The notes beneath the pieces are model-generated. The model was not told the DNA's origin, did no database searches, and saw only the letters and a list, made by a program, of their open reading frames with translations. Below are positions 44,405 through 46,255 of a DNA stretch of 46,255 nt, one piece after another (the first letter of the stretch is position 1; each line of letters begins with the position of its first letter). The position numbers and the translations under genes are program-made. Source of the stretch: Mesobacillus zeae (lineage in GTDB: Bacteria; Bacillota; Bacilli; Bacillales; Cytobacillaceae); contig NZ_QWVT01000030.1 of the NCBI RefSeq assembly GCF_003570705.1, positions 1 through 46,255 on the forward strand. The letters are read 5' to 3'.

Positions 44405-44867
44405 TGATGAGAGAATCCATCTTTTGGCCAAAGAGCTCATTCCTTTATACGATGATCTGGCAGCCGATACAAGGCTGGTCGTAGAAGAGCATGCCCGCAC
44501 CTGCAAGATTTGCAATGAGGAGCTGAGACGCTTTAATGCCACATTTGCCCCGTTGGCTGCTAAAGAAGAGGTCGAACCGAATGCGGAAATAAAGCCTTTT
44601 AAAAAGCTCCAGGCTTTTAAGGCGCTGATGGTCGGCCTGCTGTTTCTGGCTAGGTTCCTGCTAATCGGGCTGCTGGTCGCAGCATTTGATCCGGCTGCAC
44701 CAAGGCTGCTGGGAGGAAACATCATTATGTTCTATTTCCCACTGGCAGCGGCGTCTCTATCCATCCTTTACTTTTTTTATCGGAAGCTGTGGTTCTGGGT
44801 GTTGGTGCTGTTTGATGTGTTCATCCTATTTTTCCTTGATGAAGTGATCTATTACTTATTACTGTAA
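44397..44867 (+). CDS. Zinc-finger anti-sigma factor, membrane-bound
   Basis: The 156-residue protein has an N-terminal zf-HC2-like domain with the HARTCKICNEEL motif (H-x3-C-x2-C, about 34-45) that binds ECF sigma factors, then about three or four membrane helices (about 78-155). It should sequester the sigma factor encoded upstream. Start at 44397 after CGGAGTG gives the 8-base overlap; an alternative start at 44388 lies inside sigma. The two small membrane genes downstream are probably in the same operon. Confidence 0.85.
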   Translation: MNNDERIHLLAKELIPLYDDLAADTRLVVEEHARTCKICNEELRRFNATFAPLAAKEEVEPNAEIKPFKKLQAFKALMVGLLFLARFLLIGLLVAAFDPAAPRLLGGNIIMFYFPLAAASLSILYFFYRKLWFWVLVLFDVFILFFLDEVIYYLLL

Positions 44868-44882
44868 GAAAAGAGGGGTACT

Positions 44883-45194
44883 ATGAAAAACACGCTAATC
44901 ATTGCGGGCATCCTTGGGATTCTCGTTGCACTTGCCGCCCAGCTGTTTGCGATTAATGACGATGCATACCACTTCGGGAACATATGGTTTGCCGGGGTGC
45001 TTGGCGGCGCGATTGGAGTTTGGGGTGGCAATGCAGTGGATAAAAGTAATGGGATGGGAGCGGGTTTGACAGCATTGTCACTATTGATGGGGTTTGCCGG
45101 AGTCGGTTCCTTGTATATCGCCCTGGCCCTCCTCCAGGGGACCTCCCTGGTTGGCCTGTATTTACAATCGAAAGGAAAGGGTGAAAGTGTATGA
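44883..45194 (+). CDS. Small membrane protein in the ECF operon
   Basis: The 103-residue protein has about three membrane helices (about 5-20, 28-50 and 60-90) and a glycine-rich middle (GVLGGAIGVWGGNAVD). AGAGGGG precedes the ATG, 15 bases after the anti-sigma stop. Family not recognised. It overlaps the next gene by four bases. Confidence 0.75.
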   Translation: MKNTLIIAGILGILVALAAQLFAINDDAYHFGNIWFAGVLGGAIGVWGGNAVDKSNGMGAGLTALSLLMGFAGVGSLYIALALLQGTSLVGLYLQSKGKGESV

Positions 45195-45451
45195 ATATCG
45201 TATCTATCATTCTGTCAGTTGTCTCATTCTCTCTCTTTTTCCTGGTTGTGCGCGGGAATCCTGACGCCCTTAGTGGCCAGGGTCCACTTATTATGTGGGG
45301 AATGCTTCTCATCCCGCTGATTGGGCTGGTTACTTCTTTTATCGGGAAAAAAGGAACGCTGAAGTGGGTGGCCATCATCTTGAGTCTCGCCGCGGTCGTT
45401 ATCTGCTCGGGCTTGGCCTTTATGGGGCTGTTTTTACTTATGGATTTTTAA
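45191..45451 (+). CDS. Small membrane protein in the ECF operon
   Basis: The 86-residue protein has about three membrane helices and little else. Its ATG overlaps the upstream stop (ATGA-type), so it is translationally coupled. Family not recognised; both small membrane proteins may assist the anti-sigma factor or be regulated targets. Confidence 0.72.
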   Translation: MNIVSIILSVVSFSLFFLVVRGNPDALSGQGPLIMWGMLLIPLIGLVTSFIGKKGTLKWVAIILSLAAVVICSGLAFMGLFLLMDF

Positions 45452-45832
45452 TAATTCTCTCATACTAAAACAAAAGCCTTTTCTCATGATAACAGGTTCT
45501 GTTTTCGAGTACAAAACATTAAATAACACACTAATTAGCAGTCCGATTCGCATATGAATTGGACTGCTTCTTATTGTTGATATGACGGGGTTTTTAGGCG
45601 AATTAAGGATAAAGTAGCACCATAATTCGTACCAGTTTAAGTAGGTTGACGGAAGTTTGTGTCACTCTGTGAATTCATATGTTAAAACGGTTGCCAATTG
45701 CTTTTAGTAATTTTCATATTTATAAAGATAGATTGGTGGATATTTTTGTTAAAGTAAGAGAGACGTTCTTTAACGGGGCAGGATAGTTGAACAAGAACAT
45801 ATAATATTGTAATTAGAAAAGGGAGTGAGCAA
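45452..45832. other. Intergenic region with one hairpin
   Basis: It contains the hairpin at 45537-45568 and a TATAAT at 45800-45805, about 30 bases before the last gene, without a clear -35. No coding frame stands out. Confidence 0.5.
45537..45572 (+). terminator. Probable terminator of the ECF operon
   Basis: AGCAGTCCGATTC / GAATTGGACTGCT form a 13-bp stem with one G-T pair around a 6-base loop. The following T-run (TCTTATT) is weak. Confidence 0.6.
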
Positions 45833-46072
45833 ATGGAACAAGCAGGTTTTTATTGGGTAGGTCTCATTTTTTGGGTTTTAATTGTATCTGGACTGTTACT
45901 AAGTGTATGGGGTATCTGGAAAAAAACATGGCTAGCCCTTCTAATTAGTGGAATTGCACTTATACTACCTTCTCTATATTTCGGTGGTGGAGAGAATTGG
46001 TTTAGATTGCTTGTCCTTCTACCTCTGATTCCTTTCGCACTTTCTTATTACACAAAAAAAAGAAAAATTTAA
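45833..46072 (+). CDS. Small membrane protein
   Basis: The 79-residue protein has three membrane helices (about 7-27, 31-50 and 56-72) and a basic tail ending TKKRKI. AAAGGGAGTG precedes the ATG. It is tryptophan- and leucine-rich with no recognised motif. Downstream to the window end (46073-46255) I see nothing but a short inverted AAGGCCTCC-like stretch and AT-rich sequence. Confidence 0.65.
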   Translation: MEQAGFYWVGLIFWVLIVSGLLLSVWGIWKKTWLALLISGIALILPSLYFGGGENWFRLLVLLPLIPFALSYYTKKRKI

Positions 46073-46255
46073 ACAAACTAAATGTTTAGTCTTGCTCAAC
46101 TAACAGGTGCTTATGTTAAAGAAAGGCCTCCTGATGAAATTCCTTTTTTGTTTTGCCAAAAGTACAGGGGATTTTAGAGATTTATTGTAAATTTAGGAAT
46201 TATTTAATCGCCTTTGTTCAACTAAACCAGCTAATAGTTTGTCAACATTTTTCAA

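Overview
The window looks like the chromosome of a Bacillaceae species (Bacillus/Mesobacillus-like Firmicute). It carries the B. subtilis-type gene order tsaE-tsaB-rimI-tsaD / ydiF / moaC-rex / ydiK-ydiL / groES-groEL, strong AGGAGG-type ribosome binding sites, a perfect CIRCE operator, perfect Fur boxes, DnaA-box-like repeats, sigO/rsoA and several ECF sigma systems. Identifications rest on reading motifs and on recalled family features; no database search was run.

Layout. 1-9744 is core genome: the 3' end of a tRNA (probably Asp), the t6A-modification operon, a cluster of DnaA boxes just after tsaD, an ABC-F ATPase, moaC, the redox repressor rex, two small membrane genes and the chaperonin operon. 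9745-18180 is an accessory island at the groEL 3' side. It holds a truncated tyrosine integrase and an excisionase-like HTH gene, then a very AT-rich 1338-codon gene that reads as a NACHT/STAND NTPase with a C-terminal PD-(D/E)XK nuclease-like domain (a candidate anti-phage gene), an IS21-family remnant (5'-truncated istA plus istB), a small nonsense-containing gene relic and a standalone GIY-YIG protein. 18284-25500 is mqo, a Fur-boxed ferric-citrate-type uptake system (yfmC divergent from yfmDEF plus a FhuF-like reductase) and csaA, followed by decayed minus-strand coding sequence. 25998-35764 has a secreted endonuclease I, a chemoreceptor, a threonine dehydratase, an RND exporter and an ECF sigma / DUF4179 anti-sigma pair; an imperfect ~100-bp repeat flanks the dehydratase-exporter block. 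36022-39732 is a minus-strand catabolic operon: a DcuC-type transporter, an AbgA-type amidohydrolase and a YqjE-type M20 peptidase.

40146-43790 is the most unusual stretch after the STAND gene. A SigO/RsoA two-subunit sigma factor is followed by a glutaredoxin whose stop codon lies inside a tRNA-Cys gene, then an intracellular subtilisin, a 60-residue six-cysteine peptide and a phospholipase A2-like protein with 12 cysteines packed in its C-terminal third. The last three lack signal peptides. The window ends with an ECF sigma / zinc-finger anti-sigma operon carrying two small membrane proteins, and another small membrane protein.

Best candidates for something undescribed are (1) the STAND-NTPase/nuclease gene in the groEL-side island and (2) the cysteine-themed sigO-rsoA / glutaredoxin / tRNA-Cys / subtilase / Cys-rich peptide / PLA2 cluster. 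Both readings are inference and each finding states a decisive test.
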